Assembly (NCBI GenBank): GCA_020025055.1 | Contig: JAHHST010000056.1 | Span: forward strand, 1 to 9,675 | Origin: Longicatena sp. | GTDB lineage: Bacteria > Bacillota_I > Bacilli_A > Erysipelotrichales > Erysipelotrichaceae | Direction: 5' to 3' | Length of the DNA: 9,675 nucleotides | Shown here: positions 1 to 8,600 of the stretch, piece by piece | How the letters are laid out: every line of letters starts with the position of its first letter | Numbering within the stretch: the stretch's first letter is position 1 | The notes under the pieces: generated by a model | What the model was told of the DNA's origin: nothing | Databases searched by the model: none | Seen by the model: the letters and a program-made list of their open reading frames with translations, nothing else | Position numbers and translations under genes: made by a program

Positions 1-3000
1 TGCATTTATAGCTTCTTCTACTTTTGAGAAATCTTTATAGTCTGCTTTGTTCAATGCTTTTGCTTTTTCAATTGCAGCATCTACTTTACTATAATCTGCA
101 GTTTTATAAACTAATTCATTAATAGCATCAGTAATTGATGAAACCGCGTTTTGTACTTCTTCTTTTGTTGCTTTTTTATTTTCTTGAATTACTTTTCCAG
201 AATTAATACTATTTTGTAATTGATCCCATGATTCTTTTGTATACAAATCTTTATTTAATTTACTTGCTTCATCTATTTTTTTATTTAATTCTGTCTTATC
301 AACAACATTTGTTTTAGTATATTCTTTTGCCAATGCATTTATACCATCTAACATACGTTTTGTTTCTGAGTGAACTAAATTTCGTTGTTCATTATTGGCT
401 GCTACAGCACTACCATGATAATTTCCTTTTCCTGGTTTTTTCATAGATTTCACTAAATCACTAACTTCTTTATTTAATGTATCACTTTGTTGCATTAAAT
501 ATTTAGCTTTTTCCACATCGCGGATTCCTTGTTTAAATAATTCATATTTTGGCGTACTGTAGAATGGAACATCTTTTGACATATCTAAATTTTCTCGTTC
601 TACAGGATAAATAAACCATCCATCTCCTGGTTCCCAATATCGATATGTCACATTCTCATGCATGTTGTACACGTAATTATCCCATGCCCAACGTAAATAT
701 CCATCCGTTCCTAATGCCATTGTATACCACATCGTCCAATAATTATCTCCTGGATCACTAATAATAAAGTTACTTGGGTAGTTTCCTGTACATGAATAAT
801 ATGTAGTTGTTAATCCTAATTGTCTTCTATGATCACTTAATTCATTTGTTTGCTGTAAACTACAATTATCTAAATTAATTGAGATATCATCAATTCGATC
901 AGTAAATTCATAATACTGAGGTGCTGAATAATTCAAACATGAAGAAATTTTAAAATGTTTTCCTTTTTCATCTTTCACTGATTCAATTGTTTTTACAGCT
1001 GGTTTTAAAGCTGTTTCTAAATCTCTTTCATCCATAGATATATAAGTAATATCAAACCATCCATTTTGTTTCGAATGTTTCATAAAATCAGATAAGAACG
1101 CAGTCCATATTTGATTAAATTCATCGCTTCCTGGTGTATATGATTTTTTCACAACTTTTTTACTAGCCTCATCATAATATGCAATTTGATTATCCCATGG
1201 AACTATACTATAGCATTTGATTTGTCCAATATTATTGGCTGGATCAATAACTCCGCATTCAATCATAAAATTAATCCATTGATCATACCATGTATAATCA
1301 AATTTCCATGTACCATCAGTTTGCTTTGTCCATTTAACCATTGATAAATCATTATAGTAAGATTGATGATTCCATGCTTCTTCTACAATATTAGCAACAA
1401 CATCATGCCCTCCAATAGATGCATATTCTTTCATTGATTTACGCATTAAATTAAAATGTTCTGGTGTAAAATAAAAATCATTTTTCGTTTCCCATGATAC
1501 TCCATTTTGAGGAGTTTTTCCAAGTCCTAAATAATAATTTGCAACTGCAAAAGGATGTTGCCATATTTGAATATCAGTATTATTTGGTAATGGTTGTTCT
1601 AAATCTAATACTTCAATTGTGTAATTTAATTCAACAGGTTCTTGTCCATTCGCTGTTGCTGTAATCGTTCCATGATATGTACCTGGTAATGTTCCTTTAG
1701 GCACATTGATACTCACCCATGCAAATGCAGTTTTACTTGCTTCTAAATTTTTAGCTCCGCCTTTATGAATTATTGCAGGAAAATCCTTAGTTGGTCCTTG
1801 TGAATTTCTTCCAACTTTTGCTTTCACTTCTTTTAACCATTTTATTTGAATATTATTTTTACTTAATATTTGTTTATTTTCGTTAACGAAATCAGAGACG
1901 CTGAATTGTAAATTTTTAGCATCTTTTGTTCTTGTTGTTACAACGATTTTAGAATTTAACTGATCATTGATCCATGCTGTTCTATTATATTTACTTCCTG
2001 CTCCATCTTTTAATATATCATATTGTTCTGATAAGTCTAAACGTTTTTCGTCTCCAACATAAACGTTCATATAAGATTGTTTTGGATCAACAGTAACGAT
2101 TGCTTCAGCAAATACATTTTCATTATTTTTATCATAAGCTTTAATCGTTGTACTAGCTTTTTTATCTAAATTTTTAGATGTGATTTTTCCATCAACAACG
2201 GTTGCAATATTTTCATCACTGCTAGACCATTTTATATTTTTTGTTGAAGCAACCCATGGCTCAACATTTACCATTAAATCTGTAACATCATTTGTTCCCA
2301 TTGTTAAATTAGTTTTATTAAAAGTAATTTTTTGAGGAGCAATTTCACCATGATATACTTTAATATAATCAACTTGAATTGGTTTTCCATTTTCTGCTTC
2401 TACTTTCAATGTATGCTCTTTATCTTTTAAATTTTCTGAACTATACAACAATTGTTGATGTATACGAGAATTTCCTTTTCCTAAGGCTTTTCCTGCGTCT
2501 TGTCCATCGATTTTTACTAAATATTCACCATGTGATGGGTCTTTTGTTCCATAAATTTCTACTTTTGTACCAATAAATTTTAATTCATAAGATCCATTAG
2601 TATTTGACCATCGTTCTGTTCCACCATGAAAATCAGGATATGTTGAACCTGCTCCTCCCCATGTTCCTGTATATTGTATTTTGAAAAGTTCATGGTTTGT
2701 TGTTTCATTTGAATCTTCGATAATCGAAAAATTTTCTAATTGTTCTCCATGATAAATCTTTGCATATGCAATGTTCATACCTAATACATTTGTAGCAGAA
2801 GGATTTGCTTTATCTAATACTGTTACAATAGCTTTATGTTTACCTTCTTGTAACTTTAACCCTGCATCTTGACTTGAATATAACAAAGAATTATTATCTG
2901 TAGTACTTGCTGCATATGCATCAAATTCTTTTACTTCTTCATTATCTATTTTTACGCTAAACTTACGATGATTTGGTGCTTTTTTACCATATAACTCAAT

Positions 3001-3264
3001 TTTATTTCCTGTAAATGTAATTGTCACATTAGCACCTGGAGTATTACTCCAATGTTCAGATTGAGTTGGATTATTAGAACCACTTGGTTTATATCCATCC
3101 CATCCTCCGTGATTTGCATTTCCTGATGAATATTGAAATTTTGCATCATAATCATCAATAATTTCTGCTTCTTTACTAGCTTCATTAGTCGCTTTTATAT
3201 TAATCATGAAAGATGTAGCTACTAATGATGTTGCAATAAGCATTTTAAAAAGTTTTTTTATCAT
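1..3264 (-). CDS. Secreted multidomain GH123/DUF4091-type glycoside hydrolase (C-terminus beyond window)
   Basis: The frame is open for 1088 codons from ATG at 3264 to the window edge, so the C-terminus is missing. An AGAAGGGAG ribosome binding site 6 bases upstream supports the start. Seen in order: a signal peptide (about residues 1-25, lysines then a hydrophobic core, ending near IKA); two similar modules (about 38-174 and 190-307), each ending in YHGE; a Big-2 immunoglobulin-like domain (about 313-392); a beta-rich domain ending near 559, typical of the start of DUF4091 proteins; a catalytic region (about 560-925) with an Asp-Glu pair at D745-E746, the GDGWFIYP motif (880-887) and E908...R915-D916; then one complete FIVAR repeat (about 989-1051) and the start of a second (from 1053). 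In GH123 beta-N-acetylgalactosaminidases adjacent Asp and Glu carry out substrate-assisted hydrolysis, so this is probably an extracellular hexosaminidase acting on host or mucosal glycans. The exact substrate is inferred. A sortase anchor may follow outside the window. Confidence 0.85.
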   Translation of the reverse strand, partial: MIKKLFKMLIATSLVATSFMINIKATNEASKEAEIIDDYDAKFQYSSGNANHGGWDGYKPSGSNNPTQSEHWSNTPGANVTITFTGNKIELYGKKAPNHRKFSVKIDNEEVKEFDAYAASTTDNNSLLYSSQDAGLKLQEGKHKAIVTVLDKANPSATNVLGMNIAYAKIYHGEQLENFSIIEDSNETTNHELFKIQYTGTWGGAGSTYPDFHGGTERWSNTNGSYELKFIGTKVEIYGTKDPSHGEYLVKIDGQDAGKALGKGNSRIHQQLLYSSENLKDKEHTLKVEAENGKPIQVDYIKVYHGEIAPQKITFNKTNLTMGTNDVTDLMVNVEPWVASTKNIKWSSSDENIATVVDGKITSKNLDKKASTTIKAYDKNNENVFAEAIVTVDPKQSYMNVYVGDEKRLDLSEQYDILKDGAGSKYNRTAWINDQLNSKIVVTTRTKDAKNLQFSVSDFVNENKQILSKNNIQIKWLKEVKAKVGRNSQGPTKDFPAIIHKGGAKNLEASKTAFAWVSINVPKGTLPGTYHGTITATANGQEPVELNYTIEVLDLEQPLPNNTDIQIWQHPFAVANYYLGLGKTPQNGVSWETKNDFYFTPEHFNLMRKSMKEYASIGGHDVVANIVEEAWNHQSYYNDLSMVKWTKQTDGTWKFDYTWYDQWINFMIECGVIDPANNIGQIKCYSIVPWDNQIAYYDEASKKVVKKSYTPGSDEFNQIWTAFLSDFMKHSKQNGWFDITYISMDERDLETALKPAVKTIESVKDEKGKHFKISSCLNYSAPQYYEFTDRIDDISINLDNCSLQQTNELSDHRRQLGLTTTYYSCTGNYPSNFIISDPGDNYWTMWYTMALGTDGYLRWAWDNYVYNMHENVTYRYWEPGDGWFIYPVERENLDMSKDVPFYSTPKYELFKQGIRDVEKAKYLMQQSDTLNKEVSDLVKSMKKPGKGNYHGSAVAANNEQRNLVHSETKRMLDGINALAKEYTKTNVVDKTELNKKIDEASKLNKDLYTKESWDQLQNSINSGKVIQENKKATKEEVQNAVSSITDAINELVYKTADYSKVDAAIEKAKALNKADYKDFSKVEEAINA

Positions 3265-3270
3265 AACAAT

Positions 3271-3279
3271 CTCCCTTCT
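3271..3279 (-). promoter_or_regulatory. Ribosome binding site of the glycoside hydrolase gene
   Basis: AGAAGGGAG lies 6 bases before the ATG at 3264. It fixes the start just ahead of a convincing signal peptide. Confidence 0.8.
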
Positions 3280-3294
3280 CATTAAGTTAAAATC

Positions 3295-3303
3295 ATTATA
3301 TCA
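3295..3303 (-). promoter_or_regulatory. Extended -10 promoter of the glycoside hydrolase gene
   Basis: TGATATAAT is a perfect extended -10 element (TGnTATAAT). Transcription would start near 3288 and give a leader of roughly 25 bases carrying the ribosome binding site. At a 17-base spacing the -35 hexamer would read AACCGC, which is far from TTGACA. The promoter therefore probably relies on the extended -10 or on an activator. It suggests the hydrolase is transcribed separately from the upstream spoVT-like gene. Confidence 0.6.
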
Positions 3304-3312
3304 TACGTTTTA

Positions 3313-3326
3313 TGAATGCGGTTACT
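3313..3326. promoter_or_regulatory. Possible catabolite-response element (cre, CcpA operator)
   Basis: TGAATGCGGTTACT matches the cre consensus TGWAANCGNTNWCA at 9 of its 11 constrained positions, including the central CG. It covers the -35 region of the hydrolase promoter, where CcpA bound during growth on preferred sugars would block RNA polymerase. Carbohydrate-degrading genes of Bacillota are often controlled this way. Two mismatches in an A/T-rich region mean it could be chance. Confidence 0.35.
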
Positions 3327-3539
3327 TTTTTTGGATAATATAACAATTTATACATTCACCATTTTATTATTAAATATTATAAAACTATTACATCATGTTC
3401 TGACTAGTAAATAAAATCAAAAATATAATAACTCGATTATTTATAAAAGTAATCACAGTGTTTTATGTTACCAATAACTTTTTTTCATCAGAAATACTCA
3501 TATTTATTTTTTCATACATAATGATTCCTTTATAAACAC

Positions 3540-3588
3540 AAAAAACATCAATCTATCAAATATAAATCTATATTGATAGATCGATGTT
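3540..3588 (-). terminator. Intrinsic terminator downstream of the spoVT-like gene
   Basis: In the minus-strand transcript, bases 3588-3573 pair with 3559-3544 in a 16-base-pair stem with one G-U wobble and a 13-base loop. A run of T follows, continuing from the last stem bases to 3540. The stem begins about 37 bases after the stop codon of the spoVT-like gene. It is A/U-rich, as expected in this genome, but long and nearly perfect. It separates the regulator from the hydrolase. Confidence 0.7.
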
Positions 3589-3625
3589 ATAGTCAATTGG
3601 ATATAAACTTATTATAAAACTATAT

Positions 3626-4120
3626 TTAATATAACTGTTGTCTCGACAATAGTTGTGTAAATGCTTCTAATGCATATAATTCTTCCTTTTGTAAAATCTT
3701 CTTATCATATAACATTACAAAAGCACCATACCAGTCTCCAAAAGAAGTAATAGGATAAATAATTCCATTATATAGCGTTTCATCATTTTTCATAATTATT
3801 TTATTTTCAAAAACACGCATACGATGAGTATGACATTCTTCTAAAAAACTTTCTAATAATTTAATATTATTTTTATTTAATACCTCGTCTTGAATAAAAA
3901 ATACTGTATTTTGATATAATGCATGTAATGTATCACACATAATATTAATTTCTTCTACATATTGAGACATATAATCATGCTTTTGAAGAATGATTCGATC
4001 ATTTTCAATAAAGAATTCAATGGAATCTCCTTCTTTTAATCGATATTGTTTTCTAATTTCTTTTGGTATTACTAAGCGACCTAAATCATCTAGTCTTCTG
4101 ACAATCCCTGTACCTTTCAT
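3626..4120 (-). CDS. spoVT: SpoVT-like transcriptional regulator (AbrB N-terminus, GAF-like C-terminus)
   Basis: This 164-residue protein starts MKGTGIVRRLDDLGRLVIPK, the swapped-hairpin DNA-binding domain of the AbrB/SpoVT family (about residues 1-50). Arginines 8, 15 and 23, which matter for DNA contact in AbrB, are all present. Residues from about 55 to 164 match the size and position of the GAF-like domain of SpoVT, which separates it from short AbrB paralogues. Bacillus SpoVT has 178 residues. In that organism it is a forespore regulator of sigma-G-dependent genes, so spore formation is the likely context here. AAGGAG lies 7 bases before the ATG. Position downstream of pth and mfd matches the spoVT locus of Bacillus, which supports orthology, although metK intervenes. 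A promoter of sigma-G type may lie just upstream and an intrinsic terminator follows, so it appears to be monocistronic. Assignment to the family is firm; the exact regulon is unknown. Confidence 0.88.
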   Translation of the reverse strand: MKGTGIVRRLDDLGRLVIPKEIRKQYRLKEGDSIEFFIENDRIILQKHDYMSQYVEEINIMCDTLHALYQNTVFFIQDEVLNKNNIKLLESFLEECHTHRMRVFENKIIMKNDETLYNGIIYPITSFGDWYGAFVMLYDKKILQKEELYALEAFTQLLSRQQLY

Positions 4121-4141
4121 ATGAACACTCCTTACAAAATC

Positions 4142-4170
4142 TAGTATGGGCGTTTCATATAATCCTATAC
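4142..4170 (-). promoter_or_regulatory. Candidate sigma-G-type (forespore) promoter of the spoVT-like gene
   Basis: GTATA (4166-4170), 17 bases, then CATACTA (4142-4148) resembles the sigma-G consensus of Bacillus (GMATA, 17-18 bases, CATnnTA), and the -10 fits fully. In B. subtilis spoVT is itself transcribed by sigma-G. The predicted start lies close to the ribosome binding site and would give a leader of only about 15-20 bases, which is short. No equally good sigma-A promoter stands out in the gap. Confidence 0.4.
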
Positions 4171-4260
4171 TTATTTATAATACAACCTTATATATGTACG
4201 ATAGTATTCATCATTTATATGTTCTATTCCCTCTATAGGTACATCATATCATTCTTTAAT

Positions 4261-4302
4261 AAAAAAGGTCATATAATAAAAATTTAATATTCATTACATG
4301 AC
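4261..4302 (-). terminator. Intrinsic terminator of metK
   Basis: In the minus-strand transcript, bases 4302-4290 pair with 4280-4268 in a 13-base-pair stem with two G-U wobbles and a 9-base loop. A single C and then six T residues (4266-4261) follow. The stem starts about 10 bases after the metK stop codon. This makes the spoVT-like gene downstream largely independent of metK transcription. Confidence 0.75.
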
Positions 4303-4312
4303 TCTTAAATTT

Positions 4313-5488
4313 TTATAGATATTTTTTTAAATCTTCAGCTTTTGCTGTACTTTCCCATTTTACGCCTAAATCTTCTCTACCCATATGTCCATAAGCAGCT
4401 AATTGACGATAAATTGGTTTACGTAAATCTAATGCTTTAATAATACTTGTTGGACGTAAATCAAATTCTTTTTGAACGATTTCAGCAATTTGATCATCTG
4501 CAAGTTTTCCTGTTCCAAAAGTATCAACTAAAATACTTACTGGACGAGCAACTCCAATTGCGTATGCTAATTGAACTTCACAACGTTTAGCAAGTCCTGC
4601 TGCTACGATATTTTTCGCAACATGGCGAGCAGCATAAGCAGCACTACGGTCTACTTTTGTTGGATCTTTTCCTGAGAAAGCTCCTCCTCCATGGCGTCCT
4701 ACTCCACCATATGTATCAACAATAATCTTTCTACCTGTTAATCCACTATCTCCTTGAGGTCCACCAATAACAAATCTTCCTGTTGGATTTACATAAATTT
4801 TAGTTTCTGCATCCATTAAATCTGCGTCTACAATTTCATCAATCACATATTTCTTTAAATCTTCACGAATTGTTTCTAATGTCACTGCATCTGAATGTTG
4901 TGTAGAAATAACAATTGTATCTACGCGTTTTGGAACATCGTTTTCATATTCAACTGTAACTTGCGTTTTTCCATCTGGACGTAAATAATCTAATGTTCCA
5001 TTTTTACGAACTTCTGTTAGACGTTTTGCCAAACGATGAGCTAAAGAAATTGGTAATGGCATTAATTCAGGTGTTTCATCACATGCATAACCAAACATCA
5101 TACCTTGATCCCCTGCACCATTATTATCTTCATCTTTTCCTTCTTTAGTTTCTAAAGAATGATCAACACCCATTGCAATATCACTTGATTGTTCATCAAT
5201 AGAAGTTAATACAGAGCAAGTTTTTCCATCAAAACCATATTTTGCACGATCATATCCTATTTCTAATACAACATTACGTGCAATACTTGGGATATCAACA
5301 TAACAATTAGTAGAAATTTCTCCCATAATCATAATCATCCCTGTTGTACAACATGTTTCACAAGCAACACGTGCATTTGGATCTTTTTCAAGGATTGCAT
5401 CTAATACTGCATCACTAATTTGATCACAAATTTTATCAGGATGTCCTTCTGTTACTGATTCAGAAGTAAAAAATTGTTTATTTATCAT
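4313..5488 (-). CDS. metK: S-adenosylmethionine synthetase (methionine adenosyltransferase)
   Basis: MetK makes S-adenosylmethionine from methionine and ATP in the cytoplasm, releasing phosphate and diphosphate. The product supplies methyl groups for DNA, RNA and protein methylation. The 391-residue length is normal for bacterial MetK. Signature motifs are all present: the ATP-binding GHPDK (residues 15-19, with H16 and D18), the hexapeptide GAGDQG (124-129), and the glycine-rich GGGAFSGKD loop (267-275) that binds phosphate. I see no gap or frameshift. The motif after ACET is unusually cysteine-rich (C43, C46, C47). The gene sits between mfd and the spoVT-like gene, with its own probable promoter and terminator, so it looks like a monocistronic insertion in the pth-mfd-spoVT neighbourhood. 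I see no SAM riboswitch upstream, although many Bacillota metK genes have one. Confidence 0.97.
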   Translation of the reverse strand: MINKQFFTSESVTEGHPDKICDQISDAVLDAILEKDPNARVACETCCTTGMIMIMGEISTNCYVDIPSIARNVVLEIGYDRAKYGFDGKTCSVLTSIDEQSSDIAMGVDHSLETKEGKDEDNNGAGDQGMMFGYACDETPELMPLPISLAHRLAKRLTEVRKNGTLDYLRPDGKTQVTVEYENDVPKRVDTIVISTQHSDAVTLETIREDLKKYVIDEIVDADLMDAETKIYVNPTGRFVIGGPQGDSGLTGRKIIVDTYGGVGRHGGGAFSGKDPTKVDRSAAYAARHVAKNIVAAGLAKRCEVQLAYAIGVARPVSILVDTFGTGKLADDQIAEIVQKEFDLRPTSIIKALDLRKPIYRQLAAYGHMGREDLGVKWESTAKAEDLKKYL

Positions 5489-5489
5489 A

Positions 5490-5509
5490 ATAATTCCTTA
5501 TAATTCCTT
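5490..5509 (-). repeat. Tandem 10-base repeat giving two Shine-Dalgarno copies before metK
   Basis: AAGGAATTAT occurs twice in perfect tandem immediately upstream of the metK start. The near copy places AAGGA about 6 bases from the ATG, which is good spacing. The far copy lies about 16 bases away and is too distant for normal initiation. The near copy probably decides the start. Confidence 0.75.
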
Positions 5510-5539
5510 TCTTTTATATATATATTATCAAGCTTCTTT

Positions 5540-5568
5540 ATTGTAACCCATTTTATGAAACGAAACAA
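5540..5568 (-). promoter_or_regulatory. Candidate sigma-A promoter of metK
   Basis: TTGTTT (5563-5568), a 17-base spacer, and TACAAT (5540-5545, five of six matches to TATAAT) lie in the gap between mfd and metK. The -35 matches only at TTG. The leader would be about 45 bases, too short for a SAM riboswitch. Readthrough from mfd cannot be excluded, since only a very short hairpin follows mfd. Confidence 0.45.
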
Positions 5569-5608
5569 GATATTCAGTTAATAATTAAATAATAGCTTTT
5601 CTATTCAT

Positions 5609-8600
5609 CTACCTTTTTTCAAGTTTTTCACATGACTCTAAAATTTCAATCACACGAATAATCCAATCTTTCCGTTTTATAAATTGTAAAGTGATTTTAT
5701 GATCTGTATATCGTAATTGTATATCTTTAGATATTGTTGTCATTCTTTCAAATAAAGCTACACCATCAATACAATTAGACCATTCTTTTGTAAATGTCAT
5801 AACAATTTTCTTAGGTAATTCTTGTAAATTTTCTATATACGGTTCATTAATTAAAATATCTAAACGTTTCTTTTCAAATAACATTTGCACAGATTTAGGA
5901 AGTTTTCCATAGTTATCTTGAATTTCTTCTAACATTTCTTTTAATTCTTGTTTTGTTTGAATCTTCTCAATCCGTTGATATAATGTTATTTTTTCATAAT
6001 CTTCATTCGCAAATTGTTTAGGAATATAGGCATCTAATTTTACATTTGCTTTTTTCATTTCTTTTTTTGGTTCTGGTTTTATGCCCTTCTTTTCCATAAT
6101 TGCACTATTTAACATTTCAATATACATATCAATACCTACAGTATCAATAAATCCTGCTTGTTGTGGACCTAACATATCTCCAGCTCCACGGATTGTTAAA
6201 TCTCTCATGGCAATTTTATATCCACTTCCTAATTGTGTGAATTCTTTTATGGATTTTAATCGTTTCATTGCAATTTCACTAAGTTGTTTTTGTGGAGAAT
6301 ACATTAAATATGCATACGCTAAACGATCACTTCTTCCAACTCTTCCTTTAATCTGGTATAGCTGACTTAATCCAAAATGATCTGCTTCATCAATTAAAAT
6401 GGTATTTGCATTTGGAATATCGATTCCTGTTTCAATAATCGTAGTACATACTAATACTTGATATTTGTTTTCTGTAAATTGTAGCATAACATCTTCAATT
6501 TCATCTCGATCCATTTGCCCATGTGCTACACCGATTTCAACATCTGGAAGTGCTTCTCTTAATTTTCTTGCAACATTATAAATTTCTTTTACATTATTAT
6601 ATAAATAGAAAACTTGTCCATCACGAGCAATTTCTCTTTGAATAATTTCTTTAATCATAGAGAAATTCTTTTCAATTACATAAGTTTGTACTGGCAATCG
6701 ATTTAATGGTGGAGTATCTAATTGTGATAAAGAACGAATTCCTATTAATGACATTTGTAATGTTCGAGGAATAGGGGTTGCACTTAAAGATAAAACATCT
6801 ACACTGTTTTTTAATTCTTTTATTTTTTCTTTATGTTCTACACCAAAACGTTGTTCCTCATCAATAACTAAAAATCCTAAATCTTTAAATTTTACATCTT
6901 TTGATAATAAGCGATGTGTTCCTATTAAAATATCAATATTTCCTTCTTCTAAATCTTTTAATATCTTGTTTTGATCACTCTTTTTAATAAATCGATTAAT
7001 TACCGCAATATTCACTGGAAAATTACGGAAACGATTTACAAAGGTTTTATAGTGTTGTAATGACAATATTGTTGTAGGACATAGGAAAGCTACTTGTTTA
7101 TTATCCATAACAGCTTTAAATGCTGCTCTTGCTGCAACTTCAGTTTTCCCAAAACCTACATCCCCACATAATAATCGATCCATTGGCTTTGGCGTTTCCA
7201 TGTCTTTTTTTATTTCTTTTACTGCTTGGGCTTGATCTTTTGTTAATTCATATTCAAAATCGTTTTCAAACTCTTTTTGTATTTCATTGTCTTTTGAATA
7301 AGCAAAACCGATATTTTCATCACGATTCGCATATAAATGAATTAATCGATCGGCTAATTCAGCAATTTTTGCACTTACTTTTTTCTTCGTTTTTTCCCAT
7401 TCGTTTGTTCCTAATTTATTTAATTTAGGACTTGCCCCTTCTTTTGATACAAACTTACGAATCAATTGAAATTGTTCTAATGGTACTAACAATACATCGT
7501 CACCTTTATATGCTATATGTAAAAAATCTTTATGCACTCCATCAACTTCTTTATTCACAATACCTAAATATTTTCCGATCCCATGCTGATTATGTACAAC
7601 ATAATCTCCAATATTTAATTGTTGATAATCATGTAGTACTTCTGCTTCTTTGAATTTATTAGAATATCGAACAGCTTGTTGTTTTTTATGAAATAATTCT
7701 TTACTCGTATATACACTAATACTTTCCTTGACTAAAACAAAACCTTCAACAAGTTTTTTTTCTAGAATAGAGATACCGTCTTTTAAGGTATCATCTTCTT
7801 TTACGTTTTTTACTGTAATATTTTCTTCCAACAATAAATTTTTAACTTGTTCAGCTTCTTTATGTTCTAAGCATAATAGTATTTTATGTCTACGAGATGT
7901 ATCAATAATTTCTTTTATCGTTCTTTCTAAATTTACATCTCCTAATGTCATTGTCATAATTTGTGAAGAAATAGGATTTTTGTAATCTTGAAACATTCCA
8001 AATTCGATTACTTTATGTTTCATAATTACTTTTGGAAATTCTTCAAACATATAAAATTTACATAGTGCACTACCTTCTTGAAATAATTCTTGAATATAGG
8101 ATACATTTTCTTCGTTTGTATGATGAATACTTTCTTCTACTTCTTCCTTACTCGATACAACAATAAGTGCATCTTTTAAATAATCGCAAATCGTATAGTG
8201 TTCATCTAAAAATGTATAGTATCTATATAAATAGTTTTCTAAATTATGATTTGCTAAACAATCAAGATCTTCCTGAATACGATTTTCTAGAATAACTTGA
8301 ACACTATCTGATAATTGTTTCTTTTGTTCTTCTAATGTTTTTAATGATTTTTCTGTAATTTGTGCAATTTCCTCATCTGTAAATAATAAACTACTTGCGG
8401 GGATGATGCTTATTTCATCAATAACTTTAATTGTTCTTTGAGTAGATATATCAAAAAAACGGATACTATCAATAATATTATCAAAAAATTCAATACGAAT
8501 AGGATATTCATAATTCATTGAATAAACATCAATAATTCCTCCACGAGTTGCGTAACAAAGTGGTTGATCTACACGATTTACATGTGTATATCCAGAGTTA

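Larger units (their letters stand above)
3265..3625. other. 361-base gene-poor intergenic region between the spoVT-like gene and the hydrolase
   Basis: This A/T-rich stretch contains the terminator of the spoVT-like gene (3540-3588) and, at its low-coordinate end, the promoter, possible cre site and ribosome binding site of the hydrolase gene. Between about 3330 and 3540 I see no convincing gene, RNA or strong repeat. The only coding candidate is an 18-codon frame at 3463-3519 on the minus strand, preceded by AAAGGA. No remnant of spoVB or mazG, which follow spoVT in Bacillus, is recognisable. Confidence 0.7.

Noticed and set aside
2379..2576. Plus-strand open frame rich in Leu, Phe and His that could pass for a membrane peptide
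   Set aside because: It is antisense to the second binding module of the hydrolase, whose reading frame is intact. The hydrophobic look is a by-product of the reverse strand.
3302..3314. Short palindrome-like CATA...TATG next to the hydrolase -10 element
   Set aside because: Four-base arms in an A/T-rich region are expected by chance.
4205..4210. TGAATA, resembling a sigma-G -35, upstream of the spoVT-like gene
   Set aside because: No matching CATnnTA -10 lies 16-18 bases downstream, unlike the pair at 4142-4170.
5581..5608. Small hairpin after mfd (AATAG, loop, CTATT)
   Set aside because: A 5-base-pair stem with no real T run is too weak to call as a terminator.
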